Source: an uncultured Lachnospiraceae bacterium | GTDB lineage: Bacteria > Bacillota > Clostridia > Lachnospirales > Lachnospiraceae | Direction: 5' to 3' | Assembly (NCBI GenBank): GCA_944381615.1 | Contig: CALWLT010000032.1 | Location: forward strand, 1 to 64,000 | Length of the DNA: 64,000 bases | In this document: piece after piece, positions 1 through 8,074 of the stretch | How positions within the stretch are numbered: the stretch's first letter is position 1 | Layout: each line of letters opens with the position of its first letter | The notes under the pieces: model-generated | The model's database searches: none | What the model saw: only the letters and a program-made list of their open reading frames with translations | Told to the model about the DNA's origin: nothing | Program-made: the position numbers and the translations under genes

Positions 1-63
1 CGTTTCACACCACCTTAATAAATTCCTAAACATTTTTTACGGGGCTTTTGACAGAAACTTCTA

Positions 64-92
64 TTGAAATAGCCCGGAAACAATAGTATAAT
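64..92 (+). promoter_or_regulatory. Sigma-A-type promoter of the polysaccharide locus
   Basis: TTGAAA at 64-69 and TATAAT at 87-92 are separated by exactly 17 bases, which predicts transcription starting near 99 and a leader of about 74 nt before the first gene. A perfect TTGACA at 48-53 lies 33 bases from the same -10, too far to pair with it. It is the only convincing promoter seen upstream of the locus, so it probably drives most of the rightward genes. Confidence 0.75.
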
Positions 93-105
93 AGACTCAA
101 TTTCT

Positions 106-134
106 TAGAATATCGTATTCTACGAAATATTTCG
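106..134 (+). promoter_or_regulatory. Tandem leader hairpins, possible antiterminator recognition element
   Basis: Two inverted repeats lie end to end in the predicted leader. TAGAATA at 106-112 pairs with TATTCTA at 116-122 across a 3-base loop, and CGAAATATTTCG at 123-134 is a perfect 12-base palindrome. They begin a few bases after the predicted start of transcription, in front of a gene for a LoaP-type NusG paralogue. LoaP proteins are known to need an RNA hairpin in the leader of their target operon, so this is the likely loading site. Neither repeat has a following U-tract, which argues against terminators. A DNA operator is the alternative. Confidence 0.55.
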
Positions 135-172
135 GAAAGACAACGTCAGGAGTTTGGATTGGGAGGTTGTCC

Positions 173-688
173 ATGTGGTATGCGTTCCGGTGCCGGGCCG
201 GGCAGGAGAAGACGCTGATTCGCACCTGTGAGCGGCAGATTTCCCGCGAGGTGCTGGAGACGGCGTTTCAGTTTGCCGGCCGGCGGATGAAAAAATACCT
301 GGGCGAATGGCATACAGACACGATCCCGCTGTTTCCCGGCTATGTGTTTTTGCAGAGCGAAACTCCGCAGCAGCTTCTGGAAGCGCTGAAGCCATTTGAT
401 GGCCTGGCGGACATCCTGGAGCAGGACCGTCTGCTTCTTCCGGTAAAACCGGAGCAGGAGCGGCTCTTGCGTGAACTGTGCGGCGACAGGCATGTGTTGG
501 ATCTGAGCAGAGGACGCGTGAGGGAAGGAATGTTTCAAGCGGAAGAAGGACCGCTGGTCGGACGGGAAGGTCTGATCCGGCGGCTGGATCTCCACCGGCG
601 GATTGCGGTGCTAGACTGCCGCCTGCCCGGCGAAACGCATGATATCTGGGCCGGGATTGATTTTAAAACCGACCGGGCGGCCGGATAG
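173..688 (+). CDS. loaP: NusG-family antiterminator, LoaP/UpxY type (first of two)
   Basis: The 171-residue protein begins MWYAFRCRAGQEK, the usual start of specialised NusG paralogues. It has the NGN-domain signature around FPGYVFL, and the last third is a KOW-like segment starting at GPLVGREG with LHRRIAVLD. Such proteins bind RNA polymerase and let it read through terminators in long polysaccharide or antibiotic operons. The ATG at 173 is preferred because GGGAGG at 161-166 lies 6 bases before it; an in-frame TTG at 167 touches that site. As the first gene behind the leader hairpins it probably controls its own operon. A housekeeping NusG is unlikely given this position and the divergence from the usual NusG sequence. 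Confidence 0.8.
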   Translation: MWYAFRCRAGQEKTLIRTCERQISREVLETAFQFAGRRMKKYLGEWHTDTIPLFPGYVFLQSETPQQLLEALKPFDGLADILEQDRLLLPVKPEQERLLRELCGDRHVLDLSRGRVREGMFQAEEGPLVGREGLIRRLDLHRRIAVLDCRLPGETHDIWAGIDFKTDRAAG

Positions 689-923
689 GGAAGCAGCCGG
701 GCGGTGCGGGCGGAGTCATTTCGGAGAGACAAAATTACGCAGGATTCATAAAGCTAATGGGGCATATGAAGACGAGGTAAGGTTATAGGGAAAACGGACG
801 GTGCAGAGCGCTTTTGTTCTGGACAGGGCGAAGCATACCCTGAAACAGGAAAAAACCGGCGCCGCCGGATTTCGTATGCCTGAGAGTCCATGTGTCCGGC
901 GCGGACGGTCAGGAGCAGGGGAC
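689..923 (+). other. Spacer between the two NusG-like genes
   Basis: This 235-base gap has no gene that I can support. GCCGGA and TCCGGC could pair around 868-903 as a weak stem. No -35/-10 pair stands out. Reading frames run into it from position 801 (GTG), but they lack a ribosome binding site and add nothing resembling a NusG domain. Confidence 0.4.
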
Positions 924-1493
924 ATGTGGTATGTGATACAGACATTAACCGGAAAGGAAGAGGAGCTGGTTTCGGTTATCCGCAGGCTGGTTCCCCGGAA
1001 ATTTTATACGGCCTGCTTTTTTTTCGAGCGGCAGCTCTTAAAAAGGCTGGGCGGAGAGTGGCTGGAAGTAACGGAGACGTTATTTCCGGCCTATGTTTTT
1101 TTAGAGACGGGATATCCGCAGGAAATGTTTTTCGAGCTGAAGCGGGTGCCGGAATTTACGAAGCTTCTGGGCGACAACCGGCTGCAGGATTACGGCCGCG
1201 CCATGTTTATCCCGCTGTATGCCGAGGAGGAGGCTTTTTTAAGAAAGTTCTGCGGGTATGGAGCGAAAAAGGGAGCGGCCGGCGACCGGTTTTGCATCCG
1301 CCTGACGACCATCCGTCTGGACGGGGCGGGAGCGATCACGGGGATTGACGGGCCGCTGGAAGCATTTCAGGATCGGATTGAAAAATACAATTTCCGGAAG
1401 CGCTATGCGGTTGTGGATCTGCCCGGCCGGGGCCGGAAATGGACGGCCGTGCTGGGGATCCGGATGGAGAGGGACGAGGGAGGAAATACATGA
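924..1493 (+). CDS. NusG-family antiterminator, LoaP/UpxY type (second of two)
   Basis: The 189-residue product starts MWYVIQTLTGKEEEL and shows the NGN-domain pattern with FPAYVFLETG. The C-terminal part reads GPLEAFQDRIEKYNFRKRYAVVDL, closely matching the KOW region of LoaP proteins. The ATG at 924 is chosen because AGGAG at 911-915 sits 8 bases upstream; the longer GTG frame from 801 has no ribosome site. Its stop overlaps the next start as ATGA. The two NusG-like proteins are clearly different in sequence, so they may recognise different leaders, or one may act at other loci. Which of the two serves this operon cannot be read from the sequence. Confidence 0.8.
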   Translation: MWYVIQTLTGKEEELVSVIRRLVPRKFYTACFFFERQLLKRLGGEWLEVTETLFPAYVFLETGYPQEMFFELKRVPEFTKLLGDNRLQDYGRAMFIPLYAEEEAFLRKFCGYGAKKGAAGDRFCIRLTTIRLDGAGAITGIDGPLEAFQDRIEKYNFRKRYAVVDLPGRGRKWTAVLGIRMERDEGGNT

Positions 1494-2716
1494 AACAGAT
1501 GACGGTACCATTTTCGCCGCCGGATATCACGGAGGCGGAGATCGCGCAGGTAACGGAAGTCCTGCGCTCGGGCTGGATTACGACCGGCCCGAAGACAAAA
1601 GAGTTTGAGAGGCAGATTGCCGCGTATGTGGGAACCAAAAAAGCAGTCTGCATGAATTCGGCGACGGCCTGTATGGAGCTGGCGCTGCGGTTTCTGGGAA
1701 TCGGCCCCGGGGACGAAGTCATTACCAGCGCCTACACGTATTCTGCGAGCGCCAGCGTGATCTGCCATGTGGGCGCGACGCCGGTCCTGGTCGATACGGC
1801 CCCCGGTTCTTATGAGATGGATTATGAAAAGCTGGAACAGGCCGTGACGGAACGGACGAAAGCGATCATTCCGGTGGAAATTGCAGGGGTTGTCTGCGAT
1901 TACCGCCGGATTTTTCAGATTGCAGAAGAAAAGAAGGCGAGCTTTCATCCTGCGAATTCTCTGCAGAAAGCCTTTGGCAGAATGATTGTTCTGTCGGATG
2001 CCGCCCATGCGTTCGGGGCGTCCCGCGGCGGAAAACGGTGCGGAGAAATTGCCGATTTTACAAGCTTCTCTTTCCATGCGATTAAGAATCTGACGACGGC
2101 AGAGGGCGGCGCGCTGGTCTGGCGGCCCGTTCCGGGGGTGGATGACGAATGGATTTACCACCAGTTCATGCTCCTGTCCCTGCATGGGCAGGACAAGGAC
2201 GCGCTGGCGAAGACGAAGCTGGGATCCTGGGAGTACGACATCGTGATGCCGGCTTATAAATGCAACATGACGGATCTGATGGCCGGGATCGGCCTGGCGC
2301 AGCTGGAGCGTTACCCGCTTCTCCTGAAGCGGAGAAGGGAAATTCTGGATCGGTACGAAGCAGGGCTTTCGGATCTTCCGGTGGAAATCCTGCAGCATGA
2401 CGGAACGGACCGGCAGGGCGCGGAATTTCATTCCAGCCGCCATCTCTGCCTGACGCGGCTTTCCGGGAAGGATTCGGCGTTTCGCAACCGCCTGATCACG
2501 GCGATGGCGGAGCAGGGCGTCGCCACGAACGTTCATTACAAGCCGCTGCCGATGATGACGGCATACCGGAATCTGGGATTTTCCATTGAGTCGTATCCCA
2601 ACGCATACCGTCAGTACGAGAATGAAATCACGCTGCCGTTACATACCTGTCTTGATGATGATCAGATCGAATATGTGATCCGGACCTTCCGGGACTGCTA
2701 TGCCCGCTGCAGGTAA
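1490..2716 (+). CDS. DegT/DnrJ/EryC1/StrS-family sugar aminotransferase
   Basis: This 408-residue PLP enzyme belongs to the nucleotide-sugar aminotransferase family. The PLP-binding lysine is K199 in FSFHAIKNLTTAEGG and the conserved aspartate is D170 in LSDAAHAFGA. Family members transfer an amino group to a 4-keto nucleotide sugar. Immediate linkage to the initiating phosphoglycosyltransferase suggests it makes the first sugar, for example a bacillosamine-like or 4-amino-6-deoxy sugar. No dedicated 4,6-dehydratase stands next to it, so the partner must be elsewhere or be LegB of this locus. Start by GGGAGG at 1478-1483 and ATGA overlap with the NusG-like gene. The exact product is unknown. 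Confidence 0.8.
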   Translation: MKQMTVPFSPPDITEAEIAQVTEVLRSGWITTGPKTKEFERQIAAYVGTKKAVCMNSATACMELALRFLGIGPGDEVITSAYTYSASASVICHVGATPVLVDTAPGSYEMDYEKLEQAVTERTKAIIPVEIAGVVCDYRRIFQIAEEKKASFHPANSLQKAFGRMIVLSDAAHAFGASRGGKRCGEIADFTSFSFHAIKNLTTAEGGALVWRPVPGVDDEWIYHQFMLLSLHGQDKDALAKTKLGSWEYDIVMPAYKCNMTDLMAGIGLAQLERYPLLLKRRREILDRYEAGLSDLPVEILQHDGTDRQGAEFHSSRHLCLTRLSGKDSAFRNRLITAMAEQGVATNVHYKPLPMMTAYRNLGFSIESYPNAYRQYENEITLPLHTCLDDDQIEYVIRTFRDCYARCR

Positions 2717-2873
2717 AGGCGGGGCCGGGCAGGAGATACCTGTCAGAACAGGCCATGAAGTCAGGATCCGCCATGCAGAGCAAAAATGGATGCAGAGTCA
2801 GGAATTGCTGAAGCATCCGGGCAGCGCGGAACGTGTGCCCCGAAAAGAAAGAACAGGAAGGAGCTGTCCTGCC

Positions 2874-3569
2874 ATGCTGTGCAGATGGGAAAAACTCCCG
2901 CCTTTTATGCGGACGAAGGAGGTCTGGCCCTATTATCAGGAGCTGGCTGCCCGCCGCGGCGCCCTGCTTGCCAAGCGAACCTTCGATTTTACATTGTCCA
3001 CTCTGATGCTGGCCTTTCTGTGGCCGCTTTTTTTATGCCTGGCGATCTGGATTCGCCTGGATTCTCCGGGGCCGGCTTTTTTCCGGCAGGAGCGGATCAC
3101 GCAGTACGGCCGCCCGTTTCGGATTTATAAATTCCGCACGATGGTAGCCGGCGCACCGAAGCTTGGCGCTTCGGTCACGGAAAAGAACGATCCCCGGATT
3201 ACCCGAGCAGGGAAAAAGCTTCGCGGCTGCCGCCTGGATGAGCTTCCGCAGCTCATTAATATCTGGAAGGGCGAGATGAGCTTTGTGGGAACGCGCCCGG
3301 AGGCGTCAAAGTATGTAAAACAGTACAGCCCTTCCATGTACGCGACGCTGCTTTTGCCGGCCGGGGTTACCTCCGAGGCGAGCATCCGCTACAAGGATGA
3401 GGATCAGGCGCTGGAGCGGGAGATGCGGAAAGGGAAAACGGCGGACGAGGCGTATGTGGAGACGATTCTGCCTGAGAAAATGCGGTGGAACCTGGAGGGA
3501 ATCCGAAGCTGTTCCCTGCTGCATGATGTGCGGGTAATGGCGCAGACCGTGCGGGCGGTTTGGAGATGA
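2874..3569 (+). CDS. Initiating phosphoglycosyltransferase (undecaprenyl-phosphate sugar phosphotransferase, PglC/WcaJ type)
   Basis: The protein transfers a sugar 1-phosphate from a nucleotide sugar to undecaprenyl phosphate on the cytoplasmic face, the first step of repeat-unit assembly. It has one N-terminal membrane hairpin (around LMLAFLWPLFLCLAI), then DSPGPAFFRQ, the FRIYKFRTMV motif and LDELPQLINIWKGEMSFVGTRPE, all diagnostic of the bacterial sugar transferase domain. At 231 residues it is the short monotopic type. The ATG at 2874 is preferred because AGGAAGGAG at 2855-2863 precedes it. An upstream in-frame ATG at 2700 overlapping the previous gene would add 58 residues with no family resemblance. 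The sugar is probably the product of the preceding aminotransferase. Confidence 0.88.
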   Translation: MLCRWEKLPPFMRTKEVWPYYQELAARRGALLAKRTFDFTLSTLMLAFLWPLFLCLAIWIRLDSPGPAFFRQERITQYGRPFRIYKFRTMVAGAPKLGASVTEKNDPRITRAGKKLRGCRLDELPQLINIWKGEMSFVGTRPEASKYVKQYSPSMYATLLLPAGVTSEASIRYKDEDQALEREMRKGKTADEAYVETILPEKMRWNLEGIRSCSLLHDVRVMAQTVRAVWR

Positions 3570-3579
3570 AAGCGATAAG

Positions 3580-4416
3580 GTGCATAAAAAGAGTATGGAT
3601 AACTTTACCGTATTAATGTCATTATATTATAAAGAAAAACCGGAATATTTTCATGAATGTATGGAATCCATTTTTAAGCAGACTATACAGCCGGAACAGA
3701 TTGTCATAGTGAAGGATGGCCCTTTGACTAAAGAACTGGATTCGGAATTGGAAAGATGGATTAATACGGATCAGAAACGGTTTACGATTATTTCGTTAGA
3801 AGTGAATCAGGGATTGGGGGCGGCACTGGCAGAAGGGATTAAACATTGCAGAAACGAATTGATTGCCCGGATGGATACAGACGATGTTGCGGTAAAAAAT
3901 CGTTTTGAAATGCAGCTTCTTGAGTTTAAGGCAAATCCGGAGCTGGATATCTGCGGAAGCAGCATTCTGGAGTTTGAAGGATCTTTGAACAATATTGTGT
4001 CAGAACGAAAAGTTCCTCTTAGTGATGCTGCCATAAAGGAATATCAGAAACGCCGGGATGCTTTTAATCATATGACGGTAATGTATAAGAAAAGTATGGT
4101 TTTGAAGGCTGGCAATTATCAGTCTTGTTTGTTAATGGAAGATACGTTGCTCTGGGTTCGTATGATACAGGCCGGCGCAAAATGTAAAAATATCGGGAAA
4201 CCTCTGGTATATGCGCGTGTAGGCGCTGACATGTACGCAAGGAGAGGCGGATGGAAGTATTTTTTAAAATACAGGGAAGGAAGAAAACGGATTTTAGAGA
4301 CGGGATATATCAGCACAGTAGATTATATAGATACGTTATTTGTACAGTTAATTGTGGCTATGGCACCGAATGAGATACGGAAATATATTTTTAAAAAGTT
4401 TTTGCGAAAAATGTAG
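3580..4416 (+). CDS. Glycosyltransferase family 2
   Basis: The 278-residue protein shows the GT-A fold of family 2: an N-terminal FTVLMSLYYKEKPEYF, then the EQIVIVKDGPL strand and MDTDDVA, which holds the metal-binding DxD. The end is basic and lacks membrane spans. It should add one sugar to the lipid-linked repeat unit. The GTG at 3580 is given; ATG at 3595 (MDNFTVL) is equally possible because neither has a strong ribosome site. Base composition falls abruptly here compared with the preceding gene, marking the left edge of the variable cassette. Donor and acceptor cannot be predicted. Confidence 0.85.
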   Translation: MHKKSMDNFTVLMSLYYKEKPEYFHECMESIFKQTIQPEQIVIVKDGPLTKELDSELERWINTDQKRFTIISLEVNQGLGAALAEGIKHCRNELIARMDTDDVAVKNRFEMQLLEFKANPELDICGSSILEFEGSLNNIVSERKVPLSDAAIKEYQKRRDAFNHMTVMYKKSMVLKAGNYQSCLLMEDTLLWVRMIQAGAKCKNIGKPLVYARVGADMYARRGGWKYFLKYREGRKRILETGYISTVDYIDTLFVQLIVAMAPNEIRKYIFKKFLRKM

Positions 4417-4458
4417 AATGGTTCCATAAAAAGATTGATTTTAAATTGGGAAGAGTAA

Positions 4459-5574
4459 ATGGATTTATTTGTTTGCAGTACAGCATATCAATTATATAAT
4501 GCGATATGTATTGTTACAAATTCGAAACGCAACGCAGAATTAATGATAGTTCGTGATAGTTTAATAGATAATTGTAAATTCGATACATTAATTAAAACAG
4601 GTTTTTTTTCATCGGTTTATATCTGGACCGAATTGATGAAAAAAGTAACGGATGGGAATGTAAAAAAAAGAAGGGACAAAATTAAACGTTATCGAAAAAT
4701 TTTTGAAGCAATTATAGTAAGAAAACAAATATGGAATTCCCTTCCTAATAAAGGAATGCACTATAATCAGATTTTTATTGGATATGATGATTTTGTGTGT
4801 CAGTTTATATGGTCCTATTTTAAGAAAAAAGGAAGTAAGATTGCTTTATATGAGGAAGGAACTTATACATATGCTTGTTTACAGAATTCGGTTCCTTTAT
4901 TAAAAAAGATAATTCAAAAAATATTTTTTGGCAGTGTTTTACAAAAAAGTGTAAGAGAAATATATGTAAGAAATCCGAGTTTATTAAAAATAAAACAAAA
5001 TCCGAATGTTAAAATAAAGAAAATAGATTTTAAAGAAGACAGCAAGATTAGATGCAGTATTTATTCTATTTTTAATGTTAAAGAAGAGACAATAAAGATT
5101 CTTGATAAAAAAGTAATTATTTTTGATCAGAATATAGAGTTAAAAGATATAAGAAATATTCAGTGGGAGATTGCCCAAAAATGCTGCGAGATATTTGGAA
5201 ATGAAAATATTGCGATAAAGTTACATCCTTCGTCGGCAATTACATCATATAAAAACATTTCTAATATTTATTGCGATAGAGTGCCATTTGAAATTTTGTT
5301 ACCAGCATTGAATTTAGATGATAAAATTTTAATTTCCATTTTTTCAACGGCTTGCTTTTCTCCCAAACAATATCTCAACCGAGAGCCGTATGTTTTGTTT
5401 ACATACGGGATAATGAAAAGTAAAATCACAATTCATGATCAGTATCTTGCTCTGATTGATGATTTGGTAAAACTGTATAAAAAGAGAAACCGAATATTAG
5501 CACCTGCAACGATAGCAGAATTGGAAGAATGTTTAAACAGAATTAAAACAGCAGAAATGAATGTACAAAGTTGA
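4459..5574 (+). CDS. GT52-like sialyl/nonulosonyltransferase candidate
   Basis: The 371-residue protein begins MDLFVCSTAYQLYNAI, like lipooligosaccharide and capsule sialyltransferases of families GT52/GT38. It contains the three short motifs of that fold: EEG at residues 132-134 (YEEGTYTY), HP at 256-257 (IKLHPSS) and a Ser/Thr pair in SIFST at 293-297. In this fold the first acidic residue is the general base and the HP histidine contacts CMP. Because the same operon makes a CMP-nonulosonate, the likely donor is CMP-legionaminic acid rather than CMP-Neu5Ac. The gene is very AT-rich, with many AAA and ATA codons, like its neighbours up to 11816. The family call is from motifs only. Confidence 0.68.
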   Translation: MDLFVCSTAYQLYNAICIVTNSKRNAELMIVRDSLIDNCKFDTLIKTGFFSSVYIWTELMKKVTDGNVKKRRDKIKRYRKIFEAIIVRKQIWNSLPNKGMHYNQIFIGYDDFVCQFIWSYFKKKGSKIALYEEGTYTYACLQNSVPLLKKIIQKIFFGSVLQKSVREIYVRNPSLLKIKQNPNVKIKKIDFKEDSKIRCSIYSIFNVKEETIKILDKKVIIFDQNIELKDIRNIQWEIAQKCCEIFGNENIAIKLHPSSAITSYKNISNIYCDRVPFEILLPALNLDDKILISIFSTACFSPKQYLNREPYVLFTYGIMKSKITIHDQYLALIDDLVKLYKKRNRILAPATIAELEECLNRIKTAEMNVQS

Positions 5575-5589
5575 GGTTATTTTCAGATA

Positions 5590-6786
5590 ATGAAAGTGGT
5601 TTTTTTCGCACCTTATATTTATGATAAAAATCATCCAGAATTTTGTAGGACAGCTTCTGGATTTGGATATATGGTAAATGATATTTTAAATGGAGTTTCG
5701 CATTTTCAGGATATCTATTTAGTGACGCATCAGTTTACAGGTGGGTACAAAGAAAATTATACAGTGTGCAAACATACAAAATGGGATGTAATTAAGAATA
5801 TGCACATTTCTGATTTTATAAAAGGGATTTGGCATATGTTATTTACGCCTGCGCCATGGCGTCTTCGGCTGCGATATTTATATTACTACTTGGATTCGGG
5901 AAGTATCAGAAAATGTATAGAGAAAATCAAGCCAGATCTGGTTCATATACATGGACTGACATATCAGACAAAACCGATTTTGGAAATATGTGATAAATGT
6001 CATATTAAGTATTTATTGACTTTACATGGCCTTAATGGACTCGAAAAAAGTGTAATATTGCCCTTAAAAGAGAAAAAATATGAATATGAAGAATTAAAAA
6101 AGCTGGAAGAAGAAAACGTAAAAGTCACGGTGGTTAGCTCTGGTATAAAAAGGCGTATTTGCGAACATTATAAATTGTCTGGCAAAAATATACAGGTTAT
6201 TCTGAATGGGACAGAATTTCAACCGAAGACGATAAAAGAGAAAACGGGTAAATCTGAAAAAAAGAAAATCGTATGTATTGGAACAATCGGAATATGTAAA
6301 AATCAACTTCAGTTAATCAGGGCGGTTTCTTTTCTGCCCGAAAAATTGAAAACAGAAATTGAAATCGACATTATAGGAAAACAGTCCGATGAAATAGATA
6401 TCAAGAACGAAATAAAAGTAAGAAAACTGGATAAAATTGTAAAATGGAAAGGGTTTATTCCGAGAGAATTGCTGGTAGATATATGGTCAGATGCCTGTCT
6501 TAATGTAGTTATGAGTAAAAGTGAAGGGTTTGGTTTATCTATTATAGAGGGATATGCTTTTGGTGTTCCTACATTGGCATTTTCTGATATAGATGCGGTT
6601 CTGGATTTATATGATCCTGATGCTATGATGCTAATTCCTGAAAGAACGGATGAAGAAGTTGCCGCATATTTAATAAAGGCGCTTGAAAAGAATTGGGATT
6701 CAGAATATATTCGAACGTTTTCAACGAGATATTCCATGAAAAAAATCAGTGAACAATATAATGAAATTTATATGGGATATATGTAA
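5590..6786 (+). CDS. Glycosyltransferase family 4 (GT-B fold)
   Basis: The 398-residue protein is a retaining GT-B enzyme. The N-terminal half has DLVHIHGLTYQ and LLTLHGLNG. The C-terminal half has KKIVCIGTIGICKNQLQLI for nucleotide binding and SEGFGLSIIEGYAFGVP, which is the family EX7E motif. It is cytoplasmic with no membrane span. It follows the GT52-like gene by 15 bases and its end is overlapped by possible upstream starts of the polymerase gene. It should extend the repeat unit with a nucleotide-activated sugar that cannot be named. Confidence 0.87.
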   Translation: MKVVFFAPYIYDKNHPEFCRTASGFGYMVNDILNGVSHFQDIYLVTHQFTGGYKENYTVCKHTKWDVIKNMHISDFIKGIWHMLFTPAPWRLRLRYLYYYLDSGSIRKCIEKIKPDLVHIHGLTYQTKPILEICDKCHIKYLLTLHGLNGLEKSVILPLKEKKYEYEELKKLEEENVKVTVVSSGIKRRICEHYKLSGKNIQVILNGTEFQPKTIKEKTGKSEKKKIVCIGTIGICKNQLQLIRAVSFLPEKLKTEIEIDIIGKQSDEIDIKNEIKVRKLDKIVKWKGFIPRELLVDIWSDACLNVVMSKSEGFGLSIIEGYAFGVPTLAFSDIDAVLDLYDPDAMMLIPERTDEEVAAYLIKALEKNWDSEYIRTFSTRYSMKKISEQYNEIYMGYM

Positions 6787-6802
6787 AGGAGGATGGCAAT
6801 TC

Positions 6803-8074
6803 TTGCATTTTTATATAAACAAACGCCGGTTATTATCAGATAATACTGTAGTAGGTTCTATTTTAATAGCAGCATTTTCAATTTTGGCACAATATGAATT
6901 ACCGATCATGTCTTATGGACTTGTTTTTTTAATTATATACGGATGCTATGCGGTTGTAATAAAAGGAGTTCACATTTATATTAACAAAGGGATGATGTGG
7001 TTTATAAGCTATGCTTTATTACAACAAATTTTGATTTATATGTTTTCCGGTACGTTTTCAGGCGGAAACGTAAACACGTATTTATTTATGATCATTTCAC
7101 TGTTTATTTTATGTACAGTATGTCATGTAGAAAAAGAACAGTTCGTTAAGATATATTATATCGTAGGTGTTATTTGTTCTGTTGCTGTGATTTACCAGTT
7201 TATAATGGCAAATGTTTTTAATGTTCCACAGAGTTCAATACAGTTTTTGCCTGTTGCAGAAGTAAATCAGCATTTTTGGATTAGTAATTCTAACCGCGTA
7301 TCAGGTTTATTTACTGAGCCGCAGGGGTTTTGCAGCTATATTCTTCCGCTGCTTGCAATATTGGTATTTGGGAGAAAGTTTAAGAGTGCATTATTTATTT
7401 CTGTTGCGATATTCGCCTCCACTTCATCTCAGGGAATTATTCTTCTTATTTTTATTTGGGGTTGCTATTTTTTGTTTTATGGAAAAGATACAGTAAATAA
7501 ATATATTCGGTTAATGCTAATTTCAATTCTGGCAATATTGTTGCTTGTATTATTAAGCCGAATGACAATATTCGCTTTTATTTTCGATAAGATTAGAGAA
7601 ATTAATATTTTTGGATATGATATTCGTCTCACAAAAGGATTTCAGATATTTTGTGCGATGCCGATTCTTGATAAAATTACGGGAATTGGATTTGGTAATC
7701 TGGAATTATATTTGCGTTCAGGCGATTTTAATTTTTTCTGGATGGAACTGACAAGACCGGAGTTGTTTGCTTACATAACGACAATGTCAAATATTTTTGT
7801 TAGTTTCGGAATATTTGGGGCTTTTTTTTATTTGAATGTTTTTAGGCGTAATATAGTAAATTGTTCTGCAATTTCAAAAATAATACTGTTGCTTATATTT
7901 ATTTCATCATTTACTCAAACGATTTTATTTAATGCCTGGTTTATATTTTATTGGCTTGTGTTTGAAATATTTGATGAAAAGAATGCTCTAAAATATTATG
8001 TGATCAGGCAAAAAAAGAACAGGAGACTATTTAATGCAGAAAATAGGGATTATTACAACGTCACATGCAGTTAA
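6803..8074 (+). CDS. Wzy/EpsG-like polysaccharide polymerase, TTG start
   Basis: The 423-residue product is almost wholly hydrophobic, with about ten to twelve predicted membrane segments and a larger loop in the middle (ISNSNRVSGLFTEPQGF), as in O-antigen polymerases that join repeat units outside the membrane. Start choice matters: the strong AAAGGAGG at 6785-6792 lies 10 bases before an in-frame TTG at 6803. The in-frame ATG at 6749 lies upstream of that site, inside the previous gene, and the ATG at 6793 is out of frame. The end overlaps the next gene by 41 bases, implying translational coupling. Sequence conservation in this family is low, so the call rests on topology and context. Confidence 0.72.
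   Translation: MHFYINKRRLLSDNTVVGSILIAAFSILAQYELPIMSYGLVFLIIYGCYAVVIKGVHIYINKGMMWFISYALLQQILIYMFSGTFSGGNVNTYLFMIISLFILCTVCHVEKEQFVKIYYIVGVICSVAVIYQFIMANVFNVPQSSIQFLPVAEVNQHFWISNSNRVSGLFTEPQGFCSYILPLLAILVFGRKFKSALFISVAIFASTSSQGIILLIFIWGCYFLFYGKDTVNKYIRLMLISILAILLLVLLSRMTIFAFIFDKIREINIFGYDIRLTKGFQIFCAMPILDKITGIGFGNLELYLRSGDFNFFWMELTRPELFAYITTMSNIFVSFGIFGAFFYLNVFRRNIVNCSAISKIILLLIFISSFTQTILFNAWFIFYWLVFEIFDEKNALKYYVIRQKKNRRLFNAENRDYYNVTCS

Noticed and set aside
48..92. TTGACA at 48-53 as partner of TATAAT at 87-92
   Set aside because: The spacer would be 33 bases; TTGAAA at 64-69 gives 17.
6749..6802. ATG 6749 as start of the Wzy-like protein
   Set aside because: It lies upstream of the strong AAAGGAGG at 6785-6792, inside the previous gene; TTG 6803 is spaced correctly.
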